Source: Bolinopsis microptera (taxonomy: Eukaryota > Ctenophora > Tentaculata > Lobata > Bolinopsidae). From it: a DNA stretch of 64,000 bases. Location of the stretch: positions 12,018,635 to 12,082,634 of the forward strand of contig NC_087079.1 of NCBI RefSeq assembly GCF_026151205.1, read 5' to 3'. The notes beneath the pieces were generated by a model. It saw only the letters and a program-made list of their open reading frames with translations, did no database searches and had not been told where the DNA came from. Positions 21,083 through 32,310 of the stretch are shown here, one piece after another; position 1 is the first letter of the stretch, and every line of letters starts with the position of its first letter. A program made the translations under genes and the position numbers.

Positions 21083-24000
21083 TTGAATTTTTATATAAAG
21101 AAGAGCAACGAAGACGAAGACGAAAACCCCATAACTGAAGCTATCCGAAAGTTGAGGAGACAGGTCGAAGAAAGTGTACAACCATCTACTCCAATATCAA
21201 AGGACCCTCATATTGTGGAAGAAGAGGGAAAGGAGTGCTGTTTCCCAGGTTATGAAAATGTAAGGGATCCATCTCAATTGAAATTAGGATCATGGAATTG
21301 TTGGGAAGTTCTAACACAATGTGAGGGAATATATGGTGTTGTAGTCAAATGGAGAAGAAACATATTTCTGCTTCCCTCAGGGGCTGCAGGAAAAGCATTC
21401 ATTGAGGAAATGACTAAAGTGGCCAACAATTTTTCAGCAGGCAGTACTATGGAATCAGTGACCATGACCCTTTTGATGATAATGCCATCACTACTGTTGC
21501 AGAAACCCTCAAAGAGATCCAAAGCAAAGGAACACACTGAAGTGTTGAAGAGAAGGCTTGTTTTGTGGCAGGCAGGTAAGTTAGAAGAGTTGCTGCGAGA
21601 AGGACAGGAGATTCAGAGAAGAATGGGAAAGGGGAAACATGAACATGGCCATGTTGAGAGAGTCTTCACTCGACTTATGATGAAAGGTAAAGTCAGTGCA
21701 GCAATGAGGTGGATTGGCAAAAATGCCACCGGGATTCTTGAACCCACTCCAGATGTGATAAAAGTACTGAAAGAGAAGCATCCCAAGGCATCAACTGCAT
21801 CAAAGGGAAGCTGTCTGAGTGGACCAGTGAGGAGAGTAGAGCCGGTTATCTTTGACAGTATTGAGGGGGAATCGATAAGACAAGCAGCAAAGAGAGTACA
21901 GGGTGCTGCAGGGCCTTCAGGAATGGATGCGGATGCGTGGAAGAGACTACTGTGTTCTAAACAGTTTGGTAAGAAGTGTGAGGATCTATGCAATGCTATA
22001 GCAGGGATAGCAAGGAAACTATGTGTCAGGAATCTGGATCCAACGATGTTGACCTCATTGACAGCATGTCGACTTGTTCCCCTGGATAAAAAGCCTGGCG
22101 TCAGGCCTGTTGGCATTGGTGAAGTCTTACAAAGGATAATAGGGAAGACAGTGATGACCCTCCTACAGAAGGATCTGGTTGGTGCCACTGCTCCTATTCA
22201 AGTGTGTGCTGGTCTTCAGGGAGGAGTGGAAGCAGCTGTTCATGCTGCGAGGGACTGCTTTGAAGATCCTGAAACTGAAGCCATCATCTTAGTGGATGCA
22301 GAGAATGCATTCAACTTGCTGAACCGAGAGGCAGCTCTTAACAACATGTATATTGTATGTCCAGAAGTTGCTACCTACATTATGAACACCTACAGAATGC
22401 CTGCTAGACTGTTTATTGCAGGAGAAGATGAACATCTTTTTAGTGAAGAAGGGACAACACAAGGTGATCCACCTGCTATGGGATTTTATGCATGTGGTAC
22501 AATACCATTGATTGATGCAGGAAACATTGAGAGAAAAGTGACTCAGATCTGGTATGCTGATGACTCTGCTGCTGGGGGAAATTATATTATATAACTTTAT
22601 TCAAATCAAAAATAGAACATAAAGAACATCTTGATGACCTGATAAGTCACCAAGAGAAAAATAACACAGAATAAACTAAATCATGCTTAACTCTCTCCAT
22701 GCTTTTCTATTTGTCGCTAAAAATCTTAAATGGTATAAATCGTCTGTATTTACAAGTCTAAAGTTTCTATCACTTAAATCGTTCAAAATAGTTTTTAACA
22801 AGTTTGACTGGTGTCGTCCGACTCTACCTCTCATCAAACTCTGACTCTCTACAGCAAAATGTAAGGCAAGCTGGGCAGGTGAGTTATTATCACTGCGGAG
22901 GATGTGACCGAGCATTCTCCACCGTGCACGAGCAACACGCTCACTTAGTGGTACAACTTCGCAGCGTTTGTATAGAGTCACATTTCGTATGACATTAGGG
23001 TAGGTCATGCAGATGATCGTACGGAGATGATTCCTGTGGCAGACATCAAGTTTTTGAAGGAGTTGTTTAGATGTTGCCCAACTGTTGCAATTATACATCA
23101 GTATTGAAACAACTTGTGCTTCATATATCTTGAGTCGAATCTTCAAGGGTATACGTCTACCTTGTTCCCAGACTTTTTTGTAGTTCTGAAAAGCAATGTT
23201 AGCAAGTATACATCGTCTCTTGACATCTTCGATGCTACACAACTTAGAGCCTAAAGAGATAGATGACCTCCAAGGTTCTCTACCTCTGAGTGTTTCTCCT
23301 TTGTTATCAACCTCGTTCTTGCCGGCCAGATAGAAATGGGTGAACTCGGTTTTTGACTCATTGACAAAAAGATTCCACTCTTCCAATATCTCTTTACATA
23401 TTGGCAACAAAGACTCCAAATTGCTTTTATCCTCATCAGTAAAATCAACATCATCTGCGTACTCCCACTCGAGGGGTAATAGATTCTCAGCTATGGGAGG
23501 GTTAGGTCTTAGATAGGACATAACAGCACGCAGGTGGTAAAGTGCTGCTGCCAGATATAGAGTGAACAAGTTTCCAGACAAACTGTCGCCTTGAAAAGCT
23601 CCAATCGTGACAATAAACTCTCCCGATATTGTTGAGTTCACTTTGATCTTCAGTTTAGTATTTGCGAGCAAATACCTTACCAGTCGAAAACTGGAAGAAA
23701 TGAGGAAATGGTGGGATAACCTCTGCATTAAAGGACCACTTTTTGGTTACAACCCTAAATCTTCCAAGACATGGGTGATAGTCAAGCCTGAGCACGAAGA
23801 GAAGGCAAGAAACTTGTTCCCAGATGTCAATGTGACAAGTATTGGTCGACGATATCTGGGCAGCTTTATCGGAACTGATGAAGGAAAAGGGGCTTTCATC
23901 GAGGAAAAAGTTCAAGAATGGTGTCATGATCTTAAACAATTAAGTGATATAGCATCAAGAGAACCTCAAATAGCATACAGTGCATACATGTATGGGCATA

Positions 24001-25003
24001 TACTGGGTATATACTACTAATGGGCGTAGTAAAAGATGGAACTATGTGTGCAGAACTACCCCAGGAGTTGCAGATAGGCTCACTCCTCTGGAACAAGTAA
24101 CACGCGATGAGTTTATCCCAGCTATCATCAACAGGCTGTTTAGCTGCACTGATGAACTAAGGAACATAATGGCTCTACCACCAAGATATGGAGGATTGGG
24201 TATACCAGTTATGATGGACATGGCAGACCGAGAGTACAAATTCTCATGTAGAGCCACAAAACCCCTTAAAGAAGCTATTCTCAAGCAGGTAGACAACTAC
24301 ACAGAGGACTGGAGAGTAAGCAAAGGAGTGAAAACTGAGATAACAACTGAACGAAATCTCTTCTATCGACAAAAACAAGCCGAAATACGCCAGGAGCTCG
24401 AGTCAACACCACTGGCAAAGTTGATGTTCCAACTAGCTGCTGAGAAAGGGGCAAGTGCTTGGTTAACAGCACTACCTTTAAAAGAGTATGGATATCTGAT
24501 GAACAAACAACAGTTCTCAGACGCAATAGCACTCAGATATAACCTAAACTTAAAGGACAGCCCTAAGACATGTACGTGTGGCCAAAAGTACTCAGCAAAC
24601 CATGCGCTCATCTGCAAACTCGGTGGATATGTGTCACTGCGGCACAACTCGCTGAGAGACACCTTTGCTGAACTAATCGATTTGGAATGCTTCAGAGAGG
24701 GCATATTTTGATGTAAGGGTATTTCATGCCCCAGCCCCCTCCAATGCAAGCAAATCGATCCCAGCAATGTACCAGTCCCATGAAAATGAGAAAAAGCGAT
24801 GTTACAACGCAAGGGTTCTTGAAGTGGAGAAAGGAAGCTTCACACCTTTAGTGTTCTCGACTTCTGGTGGAATGGGTAGTGAGGCTGAAAGACTGGTAAA
24901 AAAGCTGGCCAGTAAGATGGAGTACCACACTGGCCAGAGGTACTCGGATGCTGTAGGTTACATCAGAAAGCGCCTTCGCTTTGAAATCCTAAGAACAATG
25001 TAG
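21083..25003 (+). pseudogene. Reverse-transcriptase element between direct repeats, interrupted by a LINE
   Basis: The first block (21083-22594) is an open frame with a long N-terminal region, then a GPSGMDADAW motif, GVRPVGIGEVLQRI, a polymerase motif A-like LVDAENAFNLL, motif B TTQGDPPA and motif C WYADD. A minus-strand LINE (22582-23685) interrupts it immediately after motif C. The protein resumes at 23690 (LEEMRKWW) and shifts frame near 24004-24026 at an extra 22-bp segment. It then runs to 24711 with a C-x-C...H-x3-C finger (CTCGQ...NHALIC) followed by GGYVSLRHN. After a small deletion the last part (about 24706-25003) has FDVRVFHAP...HENEKKR...FTPLVFSTSGG. Acidic and basic residues there resemble, but do not prove, a PD-(D/E)XK nuclease. 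The RT type is widespread in invertebrates; I cannot name its clade. The copy is inactive. Confidence 0.8.
22582..23685 (-). mobile_element. 5'-truncated LINE inserted in the RT element
   Basis: The minus-strand coding part runs from about 23685 down to a stop at 22676. It carries RT motif B (GAFQGDSLSG), motif C (EYADD) and the C-terminal ARARWRMLGHILRSD...LATNRKAWREL. Motif A and the endonuclease are lost to 5' truncation. The 3' tail lies at the left (22582-22675) and contains AATAAA on the minus strand. GAAA flanks both sides (22578-22581 and 23686-23689), a probable short target duplication. Removing it would rejoin the host element exactly after its YADD box, so it is younger than that element. 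The coding part is open. Confidence 0.85.
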
Positions 25004-25188
25004 TGATTTCTCTCCGTGGAGACAGAGGTGCGAGAAAAAACATTGTTAATATAAACAGTCTAGATCTTAACTTGGAGCCACAAGGCCAAGGGTAATTTTT
25101 GAGTGTTTAGGGAATTTTTTATATTCTTAAAGGTTTGTTTTTATATAGGGTCATTGCTATATTATGTGTATATTGTTTGAATAATTTT
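25002..25188 (+). repeat. Right 187-bp direct repeat of the RT element
   Basis: Begins inside the stop codon of the RT element (TAG at 25001-25003), so this copy is in effect its entire 3' untranslated region. See the left copy at 20854. Its flanks (AACAATGT and ATAATATC) show no duplication. A mariner-end-like CTACTTTTGGCCCACCCTGT follows at 25195-25214. Confidence 0.9.
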
Positions 25189-25214
25189 ATAATATCTACT
25201 TTTGGCCCACCCTG

Positions 25215-25825
25215 TACATATGCGCTTCCTAGGTAGCGCACGTGTGTTATTATATTGCTGGAACTGCTAGACATTGGACTTTTTAAAAGTGTAGCTGAAA
25301 ACATTTCTTTTCAAACGTGCTCATAATATTGTACCTTAATAAAAAATTCAGTCTGCTGCCACTATCAATATTAGTGTTCAATGTTGGTTTTAATCTGGTG
25401 TCATGCTTGAGTTGGTTTTGGACCTCTTCATGCTTTTGATTTATTTATTATATTGTTATTCGCTATTATGAGCTAGGATATCAGGCAAATAAGCTTGGCC
25501 ACTACTGGGAACTGTCATATGACATCTTTGATAGGATAGATGTGTCTGTGCCTAATAGGAATAGTTATGTAAGTTATATGAAAGAGAATCTAATGGTAGC
25601 TAAGAGGAAGAAGGTTAATACCAAAGGTATTTAGCTGAATTTTATTTTAGTATATGGTTTCAAACGTAATTTGTTCATTTTCTGTGAATTTCTTTTTTGA
25701 GATGCCCAGAGAGGCATTATTTATAATGTTATGTTAAGTGTATAGCGAGCAAATTTAACAATTTTTGAGCAATAATGTATTGCAAGCAGCTGTGACTTAA
25801 ATATCGCAAAATCATATAACTCAAA
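25215..25825. other. Intergenic, nothing recognised
   Basis: AT-rich. A short open stretch near 25475-25620 (GYQANKLGHYWELSYDIFDR) looks weakly protein-like but has no recognisable family or clear splice sites. Confidence 0.35.
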
Positions 25826-25836
25826 ATTATTATAAA

Positions 25837-26560
25837 GGGTCTCAATAAGAGGTCTCGACTGCCTAGGCGTCAAACCTTGGCAGTCGGTAGTTTCCCTCTG
25901 GCCCGGGATCAGCTGACCCTAGGGACCAGAGGGTAAAGGTGTAGAGACTATGTGTATCTACAAATCTTTCTAGGTTGTTTTTACAAGAGACAGGGCTTGC
26001 TACGCAAGGGAAGAAAACCGGGAGAAACAATCACAAATTATACAAATAAATATTATAAAACCTAGCAAAAAGAAATTCAAACAATCCTACACTATATATA
26101 CTATATACACTATATATACTACTACAAAAGTTTATTACATACTACAATGTAATACACGATAAATAAATGCTATATAATCAAGAAACAGGGCTTGCAGGGC
26201 AAGGGACGGAACACAGGGACTGGCTACAGAGTGTATAAAACAGTGATTCAGCAAGTACCCATTGGGTATTGCTGAATCTGACCCACAAAATACCACAATC
26301 AATACAAGAATATACAATATTTAAACAAACATCATGTTTCTACAAGAATCAGGGCATGCAGAGCAAGAGAAGAAGAATAAGAGAAAAACTCCAACACATG
26401 TATACCCCTTAGTCCATTAAATAACAATAATTACTTGTACACAAAACTGTATTAAATATAAAATACATAACAAATACACAGTCTACCCAATATACGGGTT
26501 AAAAATGGTATAAACAAGAGACAGGGCTTGCATAGCAAGGGAAGAGAAATAAGAGGACCA
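25837..26560 (-). repeat. Structured 3' UTR of the R4-like element with four hairpin repeats
   Basis: Two strong stems lie at the extreme 3' end: GACTGCC/GGCAGTC (25857-25885) and CCCTCTGG/CCAGAGGG (25894-25933). Further in, a motif CAGGGCTTGCnnnGCAAGGGA recurs four times (about 25991, 26183, 26350 and 26521), each with a CTTGC/GCAAG stem around a 3-nt loop and a spacing of 165-195 bp. All six structures are kept in the copy at 47225-47912. R2-type proteins recognise folded 3' UTR RNA, so these may be the binding sites. Confidence 0.75.
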
Positions 26561-26712
26561 GGTAAAAAGTGTTTATTACAGTATCCAGTGAAGAATAAAC
26601 TAAATATAGAGTATCTACAGTGTATTATACTCTCAATAATATCATATGTCTAAGACCATCCTGAGAATTCTGGCTGATCCTAGCAGAGCTGTCTTCTGGA
26701 GATTAGAGATGC

Positions 26713-28290
26713 TCAGATTGCAGTGGACTGCGTCGAGGTGTTTACGAAAGTTAATGGTGATCTAGTTCCTAATGCGCCTATCACCACAGGGACGATTGTG
26801 ACCTTTCGTAAATTCCAGTTCTTCTTAATTTCTCTTTTTAGGTCTTGATATTTCAGTACCTTTTCTTGTTCTCTATCCAGGATCCAGGTATCTCCTGGGA
26901 CTGCAACGTCAATGATGGTTGCTGCGTTGGTTACCTTGTCTACCAGGAGGAGATCCGGTCTGCAGTGTTCGATAACGTGGTCCGACTGGACATGGAAGTC
27001 CCACAATATCTTGACTTTTTCGTTCTCCAGCACCTTCTCTGCCCGGTGTTCGTACCACCTTTTACTGCGTGGGAAGCCGTATTCCTTGCACAGACTCCAG
27101 TGCAATGCGGCAGCTACTTTGTCATGCCGACACTTATATTCTGTCTGTGAAAGTTTTGGGCACCCATTCTGTATGTGGTCTATTGTCTCGTAATGATTTC
27201 TGCAGAGTCTGCAGAGGGGAGAAGAGCCAGGTGTTTTGTCAATCCTGTGCTTCACATAATTCGTCCTAAGTGCTTGGTCTTGGGCTGCTATCAACAATCC
27301 TTCTGTCTCCTTCTTCAAGTCTTGTTGAGTGAGCCAGTTCCAAGAGGTTAACGGGTCCGCTATACCCATCATCTGCCTTGGGAACTGTCCGTGCATCACT
27401 TTAGCAGTCCACTTCTCCTTTCGGATTTCCTCGCGTTGTGTTCGGTCGATATCTTTCTCTATCTCTTCACCCAAGAGTATCTTGTCTTTGACAAAGTAGT
27501 CCTTTAGAGCAATCAGTTCTGGGTCTCTACTTCTCACCACATAAGTGGTGAGTGCATTCTCCTCTCTCTTTACGACTTCCTCTATACTATGTAGCCCACG
27601 GCCACCCAGTTGACGGCTTACGTATAACCGATCAACATCTCCTTGGGGGTGGTGAGCTCCATTTATCCTCATCAGTTTCCGGGTCTTGACATCTAAGGCT
27701 TTGGTCTCTCCAGCATTCCATGAGAGAATTCCAGCTCCATATCTTATCACAGGTACAGCCCAGGTGTTAATTGCTTGTATACTATTCCTGCCATGAAGCT
27801 GGGATTTTAAAACCTTTTTAACTCTTCTGATATACTCCTTTGTAACCAGTGCTTTCATCTCTTTGTGCAATATATCATTGGCTTCTAGTATTCCCAGATA
27901 CTTAAAGCCGTCGTCCTCCAACTCATGGATCTGTTCACCTGTGGGTAGGGAGATGCCTTCGAAAACGGCTCTTGCTCCCTTCTTCACCTTCACCACGGCA
28001 CATTTCTCTAGTCCGAATTCCATTTTTATGTCACTGCTGAACTCTGCTGTGGTATCAACCAGTGTTTGCATTTCGTCTTCACTCTCGGCATACAACTTGA
28101 GGTCGTCCATGTATAGCCTATGTGACACTTTCGGTCGACCTCCCTTCTCCAGAGAGTATCCTATGTCATGCTTATTCAAAAGAATGGACAGGGGTATAAG
28201 ACTCATGATAAAGTGAATAGGTGATACTGAGTCTCCTTGGAATAGACCTCTATTAATTTTAATTCTCCCAAGAGAAACTTTACCAAGCAT
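26713..28290 (-). pseudogene. RT plus restriction-like endonuclease ORF, N-terminus missing
   Basis: 525 codons, uninterrupted. It starts just before RT motif B (GLFQGDSVSP) and continues with motif C as LYMDDLKLYA, a YMDD-type variant instead of the usual YADD. The thumb region follows, then a C-x2-C-x7-H-x4-C knuckle (CRLC...IDHIQNGC) and a restriction-like nuclease core RPDLLLVDK...IIDVAVPGD, in which PD and the downstream D match the PD-x(12-14)-D pattern of R2/R4-type LINEs. The protein would nick the target and prime reverse transcription. Truncation removes motif A and the N-terminal DNA-binding part, so this copy cannot move by itself. Absence of stops suggests recent insertion. Confidence 0.85.
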
Positions 28291-28779
28291 TATTATTATT
28301 ATTATTGTTAACTAATTTTGTCATAGTTTGTTGTTTGTTGAGGTTTTTAGGTAGCCGGGATCGTACAGTGTTTGATTTCACTAGTTGTATGGTTGTTTAA
28401 TATTGCCTAATTTTTAGATGGCTCCCTGGTTTATAGTTCGCGTTATTTTTACCGCTATTTGGGTTGGACATTTTTCTTTTTAAGGTTGTTTGAAAATCTT
28501 TTACTATTTTGGGTTAATAGCGGGGAGCTTCCTATTATCATTTTCCCACCTTCAGGATTTTTCAATGGTTTGCCCAAGGATGTCACTTCATGTTTTGGGT
28601 GTGGAATCAGATGTGTTGATTTAATTTTATAGATTCAATTCTGTATTTGTTCTTCAAATTTTGTTTCTCTAAATAGGTTAGTATGGCTGAATAAGTATGT
28701 AAGTCAACCATTTTGAAAATTTCTAGGGAGTGCTTCTTGGCACCCACTTGTGCTAAAACAACTGTTTAATTCAAGTACA

Positions 28780-31700
28780 ATGTCAACATCAACTCCTCCT
28801 CTTGACGGACCATGTCTTTTGGGAGATTGTACTTTCAACTGGAATACATCAAAGAAGGCAGAGGTTTTTAACAGGCAATTAGCTATTTTACAAGATTAAA
28901 TGATTATCATGTCACTGAAAACAATAGGCTTTGTATAAATATATAGTGAGGAATTTAGAGGAAGGGGTCAGTAAAGAATAAACCAGTTGCTTCATTTATT
29001 TATTGACTCATCTGCACTCAGCAGCAGTAAACCAATGAGTTCCATGGTTCACCCTAACTGGTTAAGTAATTAGGTTCACAAATTACTGTGGTTTCAAAGT
29101 GAGAAACCTTACTTGATTATATACCAAGTAGTCAGTTCACATTGTCCTCTATGATATACTAGAGAACCTTTAGGAAAATGTGATCTTTGATTTTTTCACG
29201 GATTTTTATAAGGTTATCAAATGTTTGAACAACAGAAACGCATATAATGTAGTCTCAAAATATACTAATTTTAATTCAGGATACGATACTGCCTCACCTG
29301 TTATCAGAGCACAAAGTGGTCATAGCCTCCGTGGACACAGTGTACAACATGCAACAATACCTTCATTACTGGAGAAACAAAGTTCATGGAACAAACTTGG
29401 CTGAGCACTTGCACGGAATTAATGTCCACAAGAAAGAAGGAGACAGTTACCCTGAGTTGTATTACATGCTGAATGACACGTCTCAGGAGGACAAAACTCT
29501 GAGGCGCAGGATATACAATGAAACATTGATCAAAGTTTTAAAACAACAGCAGGTACAATGCTCACAATTTTCAAACATTTTTTCCCGATCCATGACTAAA
29601 GTGCTGTGGGGCGTAGTCACAAAAGAGTCAAGCAAACGAGATGTTTTTTGTATATTTTAGCTTCCTTCCGTCGTCCCTGTGCACACTTTCAACATAAGAA
29701 ATACGGCCGCTTTTTATTGTTGTATATGAGCACATTGCCGATCGGACGAACAATTTTGTGGAAGTAGCCCTCAATGTTATAAAATCGGTTGGCACTCAAA
29801 GATTTAAAATTTTCATTTTACAAGGGATCCTTTAATCTTGATATAAATATGTTGTATTGTCAAAATGTTAGGCTTCATTGTTAGCCAAACTACAATTCTG
29901 CACTAACATATCCCTCTTACAGGAAGAACGAGAATGTGAGAGTTTGAATATTGACTGTCTTTTCTGTCCTGACAAGCTAAAAGGAAACAGATTCAAAATA
30001 TCAGAACATTTGTACCACGAACACAGCTTTACCCTGGGCCATCCTGACAATTTGGTAATTCCATTTCTTAAGTTTCTTGAACTCCAACTTTAACTTTTCT
30101 TTTTTTATATTGAATGTCTTTTTTTAAATAATGAACGTCTGCATATTGTACAAAATTATTGTAATAATTATAAAATAAATAATATTCAAGTTATCATTAT
30201 TTTATATGGTAAAAACATTACTATTACTCCAGTTTATACAGGATTTTTGACTTAACATTAAAGCTGTATCTAATGCAGGGTGCATTTAGGTGTATACTGC
30301 TCAATTCATAGAGCACCTGCGCAGTAAGATGGTACGGGCAGAATGTTTGTACTGTGATAAAACATTTCGAGATTACAAAACTCTTAGGGAACACATGAGG
30401 AAGAAATTACACAAGAAGTTAAATCCTAGCAACACAGGTTATATATAAAACACTGCAACCCTCTTATTTGTTGAAATATAATGGATATGCGACCAGTAAA
30501 ACAAGGTTATCAGTAAAACAAAGTTATCAATTTTATGCCAATTTTATACAATAATAATGAAAATCTCTACAAAGAAAAGCAAATTAGGATAATATTTGCA
30601 ATCCAGTCATACGTTACAATAATATGACAAATGACAATTGACATGACATGATGTATGCATAATTTACATGAAACAGAACACAGCACAAAATTTGAATTTA
30701 CCTTCAGCCAAACCACATAAAGATCGACGGGACACCCCAAAATGCGTGCAGAGTTTTTCAAGTTGTGCACAGTGACGTCATCAGAACTACTTATGCCTTA
30801 TATAGTGTGAAATGTGCATCAATTATCCCATATAATATAGTATAATTGCATCGATTGATCACGTGACACGTGCCAACTTTAAGGTAAACAAATATGCCTC
30901 ACCTCCTACCAGAATCCACATCTATGAATCGTGATATTATCATAAATAAATTAGTGGCCTCTCATAATAAGATAGACCTTATATGCTAGCCTTCTAATAA
31001 AAATTGCGAATACAATTATTAAATGTTGCTTCTCTGTTTGACCGCCTAAATCTGATCTGTTAACGTTTCATACAATTATAAATTATGTAATCATTGAGCG
31101 GTGCATTGCTTACTTGCTTAGTCATACATTGACTAAGCAATTTTAAACTAATTACAACACTACAAATCTATTACATTTATTGAGTATTATGTAACGCGAT
31201 GGAAATGTTTTAAGCCGGTAATATCCTGTCCAAACCCAGCATACATTATAACATGAAGACTTCGTTGTTACTTTGTATGAAAAGCATTAATAAATTATAT
31301 TATGTTAATTTGATTTTGTTTAAATTCATTTATTTATCAAACATTTGAATACGCTTCTACATTAAAAACTTACCTCTATAAATAGGCGTTATCTAATATC
31401 TATGTTGTAAATTATTTTTCAGAATTTGACAAGTATTACATCGTAAACTACCGAGAATTTGGAAAGAGTTGGAAGACTTTGAGTAAAGACGATAATGATG
31501 GTTCAGACCCCCGGAATGGTAAGAAAGATTCAAGCGCAGATTGAAAAACTCTTCTTTTAGGAGGAGGTAGAGATCATTATCATAATTCGAAAAATTATGT
31601 CTGTCTTTATGTACGACCGCCAACGTGCAAATTGAACGAAACATAAAAAGGTGCATAGTAACCATGGTAACGGTGTTGAACTCGCACGTGCAAAGATTTG

Positions 31701-32310
31701 CAAGCGACATTCTGATCGGTTTTGTAATAACCACTAACCCGGGCCCGTACAGGAAGTCCAACTGAAGAAGACTGGTCAGACTGGGAAGGCTCAGCTCCGG
31801 AGATACAGTGCTTAGTGTGCAGTGTAGTTTACTCCAAGTTTACTGCTATCAAACAACACATGAGATCCCAACACCGCATAGACTTGGACAGCTTGTGTAA
31901 CGGCATGTCTTATTACAAGCAGGTCAGTTGTGAGTTCATATTATAGACTTCAGGCGACTTTCTGTCAACTCGAGCACAAGCAAACCGTGGCTATTGGCAA
32001 TATTAACTGCAAAGTTTAATGAAGGTTAAAAGCTAATATACTACCTCAGGTAAAACTGATAAACTATATCCGGTATCTTATAATGGACTCAGACTGCCCC
32101 TTCTGCGACCAATCATCGCTACCTGATATATCCAAACACTTGCTAACTCATATGAACATAACATCTATGTCACACGAACGTTTCAATGATGACCGGTATC
32201 TGTTTCCTGCGCTGGATAACGATTTTATGTTGTGTTGTTTAAAGGATGTACTTGTAGAGGGAGAGGATGTTTTGGTTATTCCTGAGGATATCCCACAACC
32301 TCACACGTGA
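28780..32310 (+). CDS. ZNF277: Zinc finger protein 277 orthologue, seven exons
   Basis: Exons 28780-28863, 29280-29552, 29923-30054, 30290-30437, 31423-31518, 31753-31922 and 32050-32310; phases agree, giving 387 residues (vertebrate proteins are about 450). The order of fingers and linkers follows ZNF277 throughout: a first finger split over exons 1-2 (C12, C17, H34, H39), VYNMQQYLHYWR, a finger at 131-153 (CLFC...HEH) followed by GHPDNLV, a finger at 182-204 (CLYCDKTF), the FDKYYIVNYREFGKSW linker, DWSDWEG, a finger CLVC...HMRSQH, and a last finger CPFC...HLLTH. Vertebrate ZNF277 is a nuclear/cytoplasmic protein reported to bind ribosomal protein uS5 and to act with Polycomb; that role is carried over by orthology. 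The first finger uses C-x4-C where C-x2-C is expected. An R4-like element ends 480 bp upstream of the ATG. Confidence 0.95.

Larger units (their letters stand above)
25832..28300 (-). mobile_element. R4/Dong-like non-LTR retrotransposon, 5'-truncated
   Basis: Orientation is minus: the 3' end is at 25832 and the truncated 5' end near 28290. One long open frame (26713-28290) ends the coding part, and an 880-bp structured 3' UTR follows. Both ends touch (TAA)n on the element strand: ATTATTATAAA at 25826-25836 and CATTATTATTATTATTATTG at 28289-28308. A second copy consisting only of the 3' UTR at 47225-47912 shows the same two-sided TAA context. TAA-microsatellite targeting is known for Dong elements of the R4 clade, which also use a restriction-like endonuclease. 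Confidence 0.8.

Noticed and set aside
21613-22188. 191-codon minus-strand frame
   Set aside because: It lies opposite the reverse transcriptase coding strand and has no domain of its own.
26135-26317. Frame MYILVLIVVFCGSD... conserved in both R4-like copies (also 47502-47684)
   Set aside because: It is conserved only because the UTR DNA is duplicated; its length and composition do not suggest a protein.
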